A stretch of 64,000 bases of DNA from NCBI GenBank assembly GCA_018001935.1, contig JAGNHB010000016.1, forward strand, positions 1-64,000, written 5' to 3'. The notes below the pieces were generated by a model. The model searched no databases. It was not told the DNA's origin and worked only from the letters and a program-made list of their open reading frames with translations. The stretch is from Acidobacteriota bacterium. Its GTDB lineage: Bacteria > Acidobacteriota > JAAYUB01. Below, piece by piece: positions 8,055-16,541 of the stretch. Made by a program: the position numbers and the translations under genes. How positions within the stretch are numbered: position 1 is the stretch's first letter; every line of letters begins with the position of its first letter.

Positions 8055-11036
8055 ATGATCACGCATGCGAACCTGAACAGCGGCCAGACGTCCAACTACT
8101 ACCGCAAGGACGACTACTACAAGGCGCAGGACCACGGGCAGTGGTCGGGGCGGTTGGCGGAGAGGAAGGGTCTTCACGGCGAGATCGCCCAGAAGGACTT
8201 CAACGCGCTCATCCGGGAGCGGGGCGACCGGGAGGGGTTTGACATCCACCTGTACCCCGGGAGTGCGAAGAATGTTTCGGAGGGTGTCCTGCTGGAGGCC
8301 CACCGTCTGGGTGTGGAGCGGGCCCGGGAGTACCTCTCGGCCAACGGGGAGCACGCTGGCCGGATCGGCGTCGAGGAGGGGGTGAAAGGGACGACCCTGT
8401 GCGTCCTGAACCGCTCGGAGATCGCCCCGGACGGTTACCGGCGTTTCGACGGGAACGAGGCCTTCCTCGCGCACGCGGAAGCCGTGGGGAACATTTACCG
8501 GGAAGCGATCCGCGAGCGCACCGGCGTGGACGCCGGGCGCATCGACGTCCGCGAGCGGGCGGTGCCGCAGGTGGCCTACGACTTCACGGTGTCGGCGCCG
8601 AAGTCGGTGTCCGTCACCATGGCCCAGGGGGGCACGGTGGAGCGCGACATGCGGGAGTGCCACGCGGCGGCGGTGGAGGCGACGGCGCGCTACCTGGAGA
8701 CCCACGTGGAGGCGAGGCACAAGGTCAACGGCTTGATCACCCACGAGCGGACGGGGAACATGGTCTGTGGCCGCTTCACCCACGAGGTGAGCCGGAACCT
8801 GGACCCACAGCTGCACACGCACCTGGTGGTGATGAACAAGACGCGGTGCGCGGACGGGGTGGAGCGGGCCATCGACAACCGTTCACTGGTGGAGAACAAG
8901 TTTCACTTCGACCTGGTGTACAAGACGGAACTGGCGAAGAACCTGGAGGCGCGAGGGTACGGGGTCAGGGTCGACCACCGGAAGGGGACGTTCGAACTAC
9001 GGGGGGTGTCCCGGGAGGCGATCGAGGCCTTCAGCAGCCGGCGGGCGGAGATCTGCCGGAAGGTGGAGGCGTGGGGGAAAGACCCGTCCGCGGCGAGCCG
9101 CGACATCCGGGACGCGGCGTGGGAGTTGACGCGTGAGTCGAAGCGCAACTGCGACATGGACCTGCTGCGTCAATCCTGGAAGGAGACGATGAAGGAAGCC
9201 GGCATCCTCGATGTTCACACGCCGTCCGGTTCAAAGACCGACCGGAAGAGCCCGAAAGAAGTGTTCCGGGAGACGGAGCGGGGCCTGTCGGGGCGCACGG
9301 TGGCGTTCACCAGGAAGGAGTTCCTGGACGAGGCGCTGAAGCGGGGGATGGGCCACGGGGTGACCCTGGGGGATGCCGCCGCCCACTTCGACAAGCGTGT
9401 GGGGGGGCGGACGTTCTCGCGCCTGGGGGAGCTCGGGGGGAAGGAGTACTTCTGCACCCGGGAGAGCCGGGAGACGGAGCGGGAGGTGTTCCGGAACGTG
9501 GAGCATGGAAAAGGTAGAGTGGCCGGGATCGACCCGTCCGCGGTGGAAGCGGGGTTGAGGCGGGGCATGCGGACGCCGGAGGGGGACACGCTGCACCTGT
9601 CCGACGAACAGAAGGCGGCGGTGCGCCACATGGCGACGACGACGGACCGCTTCTCCGCCGTGCAGGGGCTGGCCGGCACGGGGAAGACCACGATGCTCAA
9701 CCAGGCGCGGGAGATCTTCGAGGCGCAGGGGTACGCGGTGCGCGGGGTCTGTTTCACCGGGAAGGCGGCGGAAGGGCTGGAGAAGGAGGCAGGGATCGCT
9801 TCGAAGACCATCCACGCGCACCTGAACGCGCTGGAGCGGGAGGCGGGGAGGACCCGCAACCGGGCGCCCACCCTGGACCAGCGCAACGAGGGCGGTTGGG
9901 ACCTGTCCGGGCTGAAGCCGTCGGGGAAGGAGGTCTGGGTCGTGGACGAGGCCTCCATGGTGGACAACCGGCTGATGCGCCAGGTGCAGGAGGCGGCGAT
10001 TCTGCGTGACGCGAAGGTGGTCTTCACGGGGGACGCGAAGCAACTTCAGCCCATCGGGGCGGGGAACGCGTTCTCGAACCTGGTGGAGCGCAACAAAATC
10101 GACTACGCCGAAATGAAGAATATCCAGCGCCAGAAGGACCCGGGCCTTCGGGAGGCCGTCCGTGAAACGGTGCAAGGGGACGTGTCGAAAGCCCTCGAAA
10201 GGCTGCGGGGGAACATCGTCCAGGTTGAGAGTCGACCCGACCGGATCAACCGGATCGCGCAGGACTACGCGGCCCTCGCCCGGTCGGAGAGGCGGGAGAC
10301 GGTGATCGTCACGGGGACCAACGCGGACCGGCGGGAGATCAACGAGCGGGTGAGGGTAAACCTCAAGGCCCGGGGCGAGCTGGAAGGGGGCCGGGAGTAC
10401 CGGACTTCCCAGGGCGCCCGGGAGTTCGCGCCGGGGGACCGGGTGATCTTCCTGAAGAACGACCGGGAGCTGGGGGTGAAGAACGGGCAGGTGGCTACCG
10501 TCCGCGTGGTGGGGGAAGCGCGGATGACCATCCAGGCGGGGCGCCGGCTGCTGACGGTGGACCTGGGCCGCTACGACCAGGTGGACCACGGCTACGCCCT
10601 GACGGTGCACAAGGCGCAGGGGATCACCGCCGACCGGGCGATGGTGCACCTGGACACCCGCCAGGGCGGGGTGAACAGCCGGAACGCCTTCTACGTGGAC
10701 ATCTCGCGGGCCCGGCACGAGGTGACCGTCTACACGGACGACAGCGCGAGGGTGGCCGAGAAAGTGGCCCACTGGCAGGTGAAGCTGTCCGGCCTCGACT
10801 TCGGCGAACAGGGCCGGGGGAAGGAACAGACCGGCGTTTCCCTGGATGAGGGGAGCCCGACTCGGCGGGGCCCCGAACGGACGGTCGGAATGGCCGACCT
10901 CCTCCGGGCCCCCGGCGAGGAACCCTCCCGCCTGGAAGGGGAGAAGGGTTTTCTTTGCCAACCGAAGGAAGCCGAAGCGGAACGGTCCATCCTGAAGGCC
11001 CAGGACCACGCCGTCACCCACGAACTCGACCGCTGA
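8055..11036 (+). CDS. MobF-family (TrwC/TraI-like) conjugative relaxase-helicase
   Basis: A 993-residue protein that would nick oriT and unwind DNA during mobilization. The N-terminal relaxase has the TrwC-type signature DFTVSAPKSVSV and the metal-binding histidines in DPQLHTHLVVMN at residues ~251-262. The first residues (ITHANLNSGQTSNYYRKDDY) match the catalytic-tyrosine start of the family. From ~510 a RecD-like helicase follows: QGLAGTGKTTML (Walker A), VWVVDEASMVD (Walker B), FTGDAKQLQPIGAG, and YALTVHKAQGITADR (motif VI region). The tract of ~90 residues between ~60 and ~170 is longer than in TrwC. A coupling-protein gene follows after 13 bases. Confidence 0.92.
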   Translation: MITHANLNSGQTSNYYRKDDYYKAQDHGQWSGRLAERKGLHGEIAQKDFNALIRERGDREGFDIHLYPGSAKNVSEGVLLEAHRLGVERAREYLSANGEHAGRIGVEEGVKGTTLCVLNRSEIAPDGYRRFDGNEAFLAHAEAVGNIYREAIRERTGVDAGRIDVRERAVPQVAYDFTVSAPKSVSVTMAQGGTVERDMRECHAAAVEATARYLETHVEARHKVNGLITHERTGNMVCGRFTHEVSRNLDPQLHTHLVVMNKTRCADGVERAIDNRSLVENKFHFDLVYKTELAKNLEARGYGVRVDHRKGTFELRGVSREAIEAFSSRRAEICRKVEAWGKDPSAASRDIRDAAWELTRESKRNCDMDLLRQSWKETMKEAGILDVHTPSGSKTDRKSPKEVFRETERGLSGRTVAFTRKEFLDEALKRGMGHGVTLGDAAAHFDKRVGGRTFSRLGELGGKEYFCTRESRETEREVFRNVEHGKGRVAGIDPSAVEAGLRRGMRTPEGDTLHLSDEQKAAVRHMATTTDRFSAVQGLAGTGKTTMLNQAREIFEAQGYAVRGVCFTGKAAEGLEKEAGIASKTIHAHLNALEREAGRTRNRAPTLDQRNEGGWDLSGLKPSGKEVWVVDEASMVDNRLMRQVQEAAILRDAKVVFTGDAKQLQPIGAGNAFSNLVERNKIDYAEMKNIQRQKDPGLREAVRETVQGDVSKALERLRGNIVQVESRPDRINRIAQDYAALARSERRETVIVTGTNADRREINERVRVNLKARGELEGGREYRTSQGAREFAPGDRVIFLKNDRELGVKNGQVATVRVVGEARMTIQAGRRLLTVDLGRYDQVDHGYALTVHKAQGITADRAMVHLDTRQGGVNSRNAFYVDISRARHEVTVYTDDSARVAEKVAHWQVKLSGLDFGEQGRGKEQTGVSLDEGSPTRRGPERTVGMADLLRAPGEEPSRLEGEKGFLCQPKEAEAERSILKAQDHAVTHELDR

Positions 11037-11049
11037 ACGGAGGAAGAGG

Positions 11050-13023
11050 ATGCCGAGGGGCTACGAAGCGCACGAGGCCATGGTGGCCGACGTCAAGATG
11101 TGGGTCAAGATGGGGGTGCTCGCCCTGCTGGTCTGCCTCGTGATCCAGGTGACCCTCGTGGCGCTGGTCGCCCGCAGTGCCTACCGTGAGCAGTTCACCT
11201 TCCAGGTTCGGCCGGGGTTGACCAAAACCCTCCCCTTCAGCGTGCTCTGGAAATACTACCTGCCGTCCTTCGTCCTCTTCGGGCGGGAGTCCCGGGTCAC
11301 ACCCCACGCCGAAGTGAGGGGGTTCTTTCCGGGGAAGACCACCGTCCCCGTTTCGGAGTACCGTCAGGGCCTGGACCGCTACCTGGGACGAAGGATCGCG
11401 GCGTTCGAAGCGACCTTCGTTTCCGTTTTCCGGTGGTCCTTCCTGGTCTACCTCCTGGCCGTCGCCTACGTCGCGTTTTTCCTGCACCGTTCGCGCAAGC
11501 TCTCCGGCGACCGTTTCCTGCGGGGGGCGGCGAAGGTGCCCTTCGAGGCCCTGCAGGACGGCATGAAAAAGACCGTGGACGCCGACGACGGCCCCGGGGC
11601 CTTCAACCTGAAGATCTGCGGGTTGGACTTCCCCCGGGACAGCGAGACCAAGCACGTTCTCATCATGGGGACCACGGGGACGGGCAAGAGCGTCCTGATG
11701 AACCAGGTGGTCCGGCAGCTCGTGCAGCGGGTGAAAAGACACGGGACCCACGAGAAGATGATCATCTACGACGTCAAGGGGGAGTTCCTGTCCAAGCACT
11801 TCCTCGACGGTGCCCCGGAAACCCTCCGGGCCTTCGGCGTCGAGCCCGACCTGGTCTTCTACCCCTTCGACCGGCGCTGCCTGCGGTGGTCCTTCTTCAA
11901 CGAGATCCGCTCCGACGCCGACTTCGACGTGTATGCCAAGATCGTCTTCACCCCGCCCAAGGAGGCCGTGGCCGACCCCTTCTGGCTCAACGCCGCCAAG
12001 GACGTCTTCGTCGCCGGCCTGCGCTTCCTCCACCTCTCCGGCAAGCGCGCCAACGCCGACATCTGGGACTTCTTCTGCCAGGACCTGCCGGACATCGCCC
12101 ACCAGCTCCAGGCGCTCCCGCTCCACCACCGCATGGCCCTCAAGCACATCGACACCCAGAACAAGGGCCCCGGGGCCTCGGTGATCTCCGTGCTCACCGA
12201 GAAAATCTCCTTCTTCCGCTACCTCTCGGGCCTGGACGGGCCCTTCTCCTTCCGGGACTTCATCACGTCCTCCCGGGGCCGGAATCTCTTCCTCCTCAAC
12301 ATCAAGAACTACGCCTCGATCTTCCGGCCCCTGATGACCTTCGCCTTCGACGTCATGATCCGGGAGACCCTCTCCCTGCCCGACACCGACCGGAAAGAAA
12401 ACCGCCGGATCTGGTTCTGCATCGACGAGATCGGGAGCCTCGACCAGATCTCCGTCCTCTTCGACCTCCTGACGGTGGCGCGTTCCAAGGGCGGGTGCCT
12501 CCTGGTGGCCAACCAGGACCTCGGCCGCATCGAGGACATCTACGGGCGCGCCAACCGGCGGACCTTCTACAACAACTTCAACACGAACTTCATCCTGCGG
12601 CTGAACGACCCGGACACCGCGGACTTCCTGAGCCAGAGCATCGGGGAACGGGAGGTGATCAAGGTGATGGGGTCCCGCCAGATGAGCCCCCGGGAGTCGG
12701 GGGACCGGAAATCCTTCACCGACCAGGACAAGACCGAGAAGCTCATCCTGCCGTCGGAGTTCATCAACCAGCCGGACTTCCACTGCGTCGTCAAGGTCTC
12801 CGGCCACGGCATCTCCGAAGGAGTCATCCCCCGGTCATTCTATGATCCTGTCGCACCGCACTTCCTGGACCGCTATGCTGATCAGTCAATGGAGCTTACA
12901 GGTTCACAAGAGGAAGCCAAGGATCCGGAACAGCTTACGAACCAAATGCTGCCAACGAGGCAGCCGGAAGGATCCGTCCCCTCCCAGGAGCGGGTTGGGG
13001 AGGGCGGCGATCTTTTGTTCTGA
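11050..13023 (+). CDS. Type IV coupling protein (VirD4/TraD/TrwB-like)
   Basis: A 657-residue membrane ATPase that would bring the relaxase-DNA complex to a secretion channel. Two N-terminal transmembrane segments lie at residues ~17-40 and ~120-145. The ATPase part shows KHVLIMGTTGTGKSVLMNQV (Walker A, ~203-222), IIYDVKGEFLSKHF, and RRIWFCIDEIGSLDQI (Walker B, ~455), then GGCLLVANQDLGRIEDIYG, a sensor region typical of TraD/TrwB proteins. GGAGGAAGAGG precedes the ATG. No VirB-type channel genes follow, so the element would borrow a helper's channel (inference). Confidence 0.9.
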   Translation: MPRGYEAHEAMVADVKMWVKMGVLALLVCLVIQVTLVALVARSAYREQFTFQVRPGLTKTLPFSVLWKYYLPSFVLFGRESRVTPHAEVRGFFPGKTTVPVSEYRQGLDRYLGRRIAAFEATFVSVFRWSFLVYLLAVAYVAFFLHRSRKLSGDRFLRGAAKVPFEALQDGMKKTVDADDGPGAFNLKICGLDFPRDSETKHVLIMGTTGTGKSVLMNQVVRQLVQRVKRHGTHEKMIIYDVKGEFLSKHFLDGAPETLRAFGVEPDLVFYPFDRRCLRWSFFNEIRSDADFDVYAKIVFTPPKEAVADPFWLNAAKDVFVAGLRFLHLSGKRANADIWDFFCQDLPDIAHQLQALPLHHRMALKHIDTQNKGPGASVISVLTEKISFFRYLSGLDGPFSFRDFITSSRGRNLFLLNIKNYASIFRPLMTFAFDVMIRETLSLPDTDRKENRRIWFCIDEIGSLDQISVLFDLLTVARSKGGCLLVANQDLGRIEDIYGRANRRTFYNNFNTNFILRLNDPDTADFLSQSIGEREVIKVMGSRQMSPRESGDRKSFTDQDKTEKLILPSEFINQPDFHCVVKVSGHGISEGVIPRSFYDPVAPHFLDRYADQSMELTGSQEEAKDPEQLTNQMLPTRQPEGSVPSQERVGEGGDLLF

Positions 13024-13610
13024 TGCCGTTGGAATCTGTTTCAAGCCCATGTTTATTGAGATTGACATGGTTTTCAACTCTTCGATGATCATGCATATAG
13101 GCAAGCCGAAACTCATGGGATCCAGGGGGCAGATACTGGACATGGCCCATCAATATTCTCAATCCGGTGCCCAGAGGCCGAAATCGACCAGGGTTCTCGC
13201 TGCCAGAACGTGGCCTCGCGGGCACCCTCTCGCAGAAATACCAAAGCGCTGTGCGAGCGGCAGGTCAACTCCGGGACTCCTCGAGAAAAAGAAGTGAGGC
13301 TTACGTCCGGGTAGATTCGTCGATGAGGATCTCTAGCGTGTGGACGATCCGCTCCTGATCCAGGGACTAGAATCTGAGACCATCTCCGGTTGGCATTCAA
13401 GATAGATCTCCAGCATGTTTTTGAAACGCTCGCGGCTGAACGTTAATACCATGAGTATTTTTTCACCTCCCGCGATCCGCAAGAGCAGCAGTTTCCGGCC
13501 TTCCTTCATCCTTGCTCTTTCATTGTATTGACAACTCAACAATAACAGGGTATTTATAAAGGTATTCGATTCTATGAATGGAGCACGATCTTGATGAGAA
13601 GGTTCTGCGA
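13024..13610. other. Mostly non-coding gap after the coupling-protein gene
   Basis: This is 587 bases of reduced GC compared with the transfer genes. No protein family is recognisable. One weak minus-strand open frame (13333-13509) is listed separately. The drop in GC here marks a boundary between the GC-rich transfer module and the integrase module, suggesting a mosaic origin of the element. Confidence 0.4.
13333..13509 (-). CDS. Possible small protein
   Basis: A 58-codon frame beginning MKEGRKLLLLRIAGGEKILM, with a later amphipathic stretch FSRERFKNMLEIYLE. The ribosome site is weak and the frame is short. It would be divergent from the arm-domain gene at 13611. It is listed only because the frame has a plausible protein-like composition in a lower-GC region; it may be chance. 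Confidence 0.25.
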   Translation of the reverse strand: MKEGRKLLLLRIAGGEKILMVLTFSRERFKNMLEIYLECQPEMVSDSSPWIRSGSSTR

Positions 13611-14378
13611 ATGAAAAGAAAACGGAATGCGCTGACCGATGCCAAAATTCAGGAGACGAAACCGAAGGAAAAATCGTTCAAACTGACGGACGGCGGCGGG
13701 TTGTATCTGTACATCTCCACAACCGGCGCGAAGCTTTGGCGCCTGGATTTCCGGAACAGTATAGGCAAATGGAAGAACCTGAGTTTCGGTTCATACCCTG
13801 AGATTTCTATCCAGGACGCTCGTCAGAAGATGCTCGAGGCAAAAAAACAGATTCGACAAGGGCTTGATCCTGCCATAATGAAGAGAATGCTGAAAAACAT
13901 AAGGCGGGAGAAGATCTTCCCCACTGCTGAACAGGAACGAGCAATACGGGAGAGTTTCGTTTCAACAAACGACACACACGGTTTGTCTCCGATGGAATAC
14001 TCACCTGGATTGAGTGACGGACAAAACCCCTCATCAAAACAGTCCGCAAGATGCATAAACCAGGGAGAAGAGATCGAGCAGAAAAACCGCCTCAATACTT
14101 GTTCCCCTCGTTCTGCACCAAGAGGCAAGGAATTCTCGGCAAGGGCCAAGCCATGCGCACTCTATGGGCTAGTGAATATTGAGCCCTCCGTCGTGAAAAA
14201 GCGCCTGATTGGATTGTCCGACACGATCATCAGCCTCATTGCCCAGGATCCCACCGCAATTTTTGGTGTAAGTCTAGAGATCAAGGCTATTCTGCCCATG
14301 GGCATCTCTGATGCACTCTTAAAAGCTCTTTCCGAAGAAACCGACAGCAATGCGTTCAAGATCCATGAATTGAAATGA
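13611..14378 (+). CDS. Stand-alone integrase arm-binding-domain protein
   Basis: A 255-residue protein whose first ~100 residues (MKRKRNALTDAKIQETKPKE, then KLTDGGGLYLYIS, LWRLDFR, SFGSYPEISIQDARQKMLEA) are the DUF4102 arm-type DNA-binding domain of P4-like tyrosine integrases. They are clearly related to the N-terminus of the integrase at 14532-15758. The remaining ~150 residues contain none of the core-binding or catalytic integrase motifs (no R...HxxR...Y) and match nothing I know. The start at 13611 is chosen over 13578 because of the GAGAAGG site and alignment with the integrase. It could be a decayed integrase or a competitor/regulator for arm sites. Confidence 0.6.
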   Translation: MKRKRNALTDAKIQETKPKEKSFKLTDGGGLYLYISTTGAKLWRLDFRNSIGKWKNLSFGSYPEISIQDARQKMLEAKKQIRQGLDPAIMKRMLKNIRREKIFPTAEQERAIRESFVSTNDTHGLSPMEYSPGLSDGQNPSSKQSARCINQGEEIEQKNRLNTCSPRSAPRGKEFSARAKPCALYGLVNIEPSVVKKRLIGLSDTIISLIAQDPTAIFGVSLEIKAILPMGISDALLKALSEETDSNAFKIHELK

Positions 14379-14531
14379 TATCCATTCCCAGCGATACGCC
14401 TGGGCAGTAAAGTGGTAAATCTTTATACAGCGATATGAAACTTCTTCGTTCAAAGGAGAGCATCGTCACGCCAATACTTGCTCATGCCACTTCGATCTAG
14501 CCCTGATTCAAGTACTCCTTGTCCGGCAAAG

Positions 14532-15758
14532 TCACGACTGACTTTTCCTTGGATCGGACTTGTCTTCGCGGAGTCTGTCCAGGCAATCCGCCCAATCTTG
14601 CATCATGCGTCGGCGTTCAGGAAGGTGCTCCGCATGGTTGTAGGCGGCCCGGACTTTGTTCCGCTCAGAGTGGGCCAACTGCCGCTCGATAGCATCGGGG
14701 TGAAAGCCTTGCTCGTTCAGAATGGTGCTGGCCATGGCCCGAAAGCCGTGAGCGGTCTGTTCGTCTCCTTTATATCCCAAACGGATTAGGGCGGAACGGA
14801 TTGTATTTTCAGACATAGACCGGCCGTCCTTTCGAGCTGAGGGGAAGACGTAGCTCCCATCACCGGTCAAGGGGAGGATTTCTTTCAACAGGGTTACCGC
14901 CTGCCGTGATAGTGGGACAAGATGGGGAGAACGCATCTTCATCTTCTCAGCCGGAATCTTGATCATGCTGGTTTCCAGGTTGATTTCCGACCACTCCAGG
15001 CGGCGGAGTTCACCGGGCCGAAGCATCAGCAGGGGGGTCAACCTCAAGGCGACTCGTGTGACGGGGTCTCCCTGGTAGTTGTCCATCGCCCGCAACAGCA
15101 TCCCGATTTCATTCATCTCAATCAGAGTGGCTCTGTGCTTGGGGCGATGGGGAGCCAGGGCTCCTCGCAGTGAAGATGTCGGATCTCCAGTAGCCCTCCC
15201 GGTGACCACCGCAAAGCGAAAAACGCAACTGATGGTTTGCAGAACCCGGTGGGCGGTGTCCCGGGCTCCCCTGGCCTCGATCCGCTGGCAGACGGGCAAC
15301 ACGTCCATGGCCACTAACTGTGCGATCGGCCGGCTCCCGAGGTAGGGAAAGACATCCTTCTCGAGCCAACGAAGAATTCTCTCACCGTTGCCACGTGTCC
15401 AAATTTCCAGATTCTTGCCATGCCATTCCCGGGCAACAACCTCGAAAGTCATCTGGTCGGATGCCTGTGCTTTCTTTATAGCTCTTCTGACCAGAGCAGG
15501 ATCCCGCCCTTCTAACTTGAGTTTTAGGGATTCATCCCTCTTGTCCCTAGCTTCTCTGAGGCTAATTAAGGGATATTCGCCAAAAGACAGCGTATTCCAG
15601 CGGCCGGAAACATGGGTATCCATACGCCACAACCGGGAGCCGTTCGGTTTGACGTACAGATATAGCCCCCGACCATCTGCTAGTTTATAGGGCTTTTCCC
15701 TTGGTTTGGCCTTCCGGATCTGGACATCGGTCAGGGCATCGCGTTTTCGTTTAGCCAT
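14532..15758 (-). CDS. int: P4-type tyrosine recombinase/integrase
   Basis: A 408-residue integrase that would recombine the element with the tRNA-Phe gene. Residues 1-~95 are the DUF4102 arm domain, ~105-190 the SAM-like core-binding domain, and ~205-390 the catalytic domain. Visible active-site residues are the first Arg in LMLRPGELRRLEW, HGFR for the His-x-x-Arg box, LAHSERN, and the tyrosine nucleophile in VRAAYNHAEHL. The gene starts about 290 bases from the 3' end of the tRNA, the standard arrangement for this family. A truncated second copy of its start lies just upstream (15814-15923). Confidence 0.93.
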   Translation of the reverse strand: MAKRKRDALTDVQIRKAKPREKPYKLADGRGLYLYVKPNGSRLWRMDTHVSGRWNTLSFGEYPLISLREARDKRDESLKLKLEGRDPALVRRAIKKAQASDQMTFEVVAREWHGKNLEIWTRGNGERILRWLEKDVFPYLGSRPIAQLVAMDVLPVCQRIEARGARDTAHRVLQTISCVFRFAVVTGRATGDPTSSLRGALAPHRPKHRATLIEMNEIGMLLRAMDNYQGDPVTRVALRLTPLLMLRPGELRRLEWSEINLETSMIKIPAEKMKMRSPHLVPLSRQAVTLLKEILPLTGDGSYVFPSARKDGRSMSENTIRSALIRLGYKGDEQTAHGFRAMASTILNEQGFHPDAIERQLAHSERNKVRAAYNHAEHLPERRRMMQDWADCLDRLREDKSDPRKSQS

Positions 15759-15923
15759 CTAATGATCCTCCCAATTAGGGTACCACCCCTCGGAGCACAT
15801 CCCGGTCACTGGATTGGTTTGGCCTTGTGGATCTGGACATCGGCCAAGGCATCGCGTTTTCGTTTAGCCATCGAAAGATCCTCCCAATTAGGGTACCACC
15901 CTTCGGAGCACATCCTGGTCACT
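15701..15923. repeat. Tandem ~110-bp duplication of the integrase 5' end
   Basis: Bases 15701-15810 and 15814-15923 are two diverged copies with a 113-base period. Each contains the integrase start region and its upstream leader. In the outer copy the minus-strand frame opens at an ATG at 15871, reads MAKRKRDALADVQIHKAKPI and stops after 21 codons. This is a remnant of an integrase gene, from either a local duplication or an earlier insertion at the same tRNA. Confidence 0.85.
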
Positions 15924-15983
15924 CAAATGGTACCCTACTTGAATGCGGATTTCAAGGGTCTCTGCCGGTCTTTACCGGACAGT

Positions 15984-16017
15984 ACTAAAAGCAAAAGCCC
16001 TTGATTTCTCAAGGGCT
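15984..16017 (-). terminator. Rho-independent terminator downstream of tRNA-Phe
   Basis: On the minus strand a hairpin with arms AGCCCTTGA and TCAAGGGCT around GAAA is followed by a T-rich run (TTTGCTTTT). It begins 34 bases past the 3' end of the tRNA gene, as expected for its terminator. Confidence 0.8.
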
Positions 16018-16050
16018 TCTGACTTTGTCGTCCGTTGCCGGACAAGCAGT

Positions 16051-16127
16051 TGGTGCCGAGGGACGGAATTGAACCGCCGACACAGGGATTTTCAGTCCCC
16101 TGCTCTACCGGACTGAGCTACCTCGGC
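16051..16127 (-). tRNA. tRNA-Phe (anticodon GAA), CCA encoded
   Basis: A 77-base tRNA on the minus strand with a seven-pair acceptor stem (GCCGAGG with CCTCGGC), anticodon loop CTGAAAA giving GAA, a TTCAATT T-loop, discriminator A and an encoded CCA. The P4-type integrase beside its 3' end indicates that this gene is the chromosomal attachment site. No second copy of the tRNA 3' end is visible in the window, so the other end of the element is to the left of base 1 or has decayed. Confidence 0.95.
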
Positions 16128-16169
16128 TTAACACCATTTGACACCCAAAGACCCACTCACAAAGGCGGC

Positions 16170-16197
16170 ATTATACGCGCCTCGGGCGATCTGTCAA
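16170..16197 (-). promoter_or_regulatory. Consensus sigma-70 promoter for tRNA-Phe
   Basis: On the minus strand TTGACA (16197-16192) and TATAAT (16175-16170) are both perfect consensus boxes with a 16-base spacer, about 45 bases upstream of the tRNA 5' end. Confidence 0.85.
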
Positions 16198-16225
16198 CCG
16201 TTTTTTTCACGGGGGCCGCCCCCTC

Positions 16226-16496
16226 GTTCGTACGCGCCGTGCCGGCGCGGACCAAGCCCGACTGCCGAGCCTCGGGGAATGGGTGCGGCCCGACCGCCGG
16301 GCTTTCCTTCCCCTTGCGTTCGTACGCCCCGTCCCGGCTCGGACCAAGCCCGACCGCCGCGGCCCCGGGGAAAGCGGTGCGGCCCGACGGCCCGGCGACC
16401 TTAACCCTTTGCGTTCCTATGCGCCGTCCCGGCGCGGACCACATCCGCCCGCCGCAGCCCGGGGAACGGGTGCGGCCCGACCCCAACCTTCCCCCG
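16226..16496. repeat. Three tandem ~92-95-bp repeats of half-element type
   Basis: Copies start at 16226, 16318 and 16413. Each begins with GTTCGTACGCGCC or a close variant, contains CCGTCCCGGCGCGGACCA-like sequence, and ends near GTGCGGCCCGAC. The leading motif is the same as one arm of the dispersed inverted-repeat element at 43.4 and 49.5-49.8 kb. This repeat fills most of the 414-base gap between the tRNA promoter and the next gene. Confidence 0.75.
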
Positions 16497-16541
16497 CCCC
16501 TTGCGCCCGCGCCGGGACGGCCCCTGGCCACTTGGGCCCGG

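Noticed and set aside
16051..16127. A second copy of the tRNA-Phe 3' end marking the other end of the mobile element
   Set aside because: I looked for the 3' tRNA segment across the window and saw only this copy, so the far boundary is not placed.
16226..16496. Tandem repeats resembling a CRISPR array
   Set aside because: The unit is ~92-95 bases with no short direct repeat plus unique spacer pattern, and no cas genes are present.
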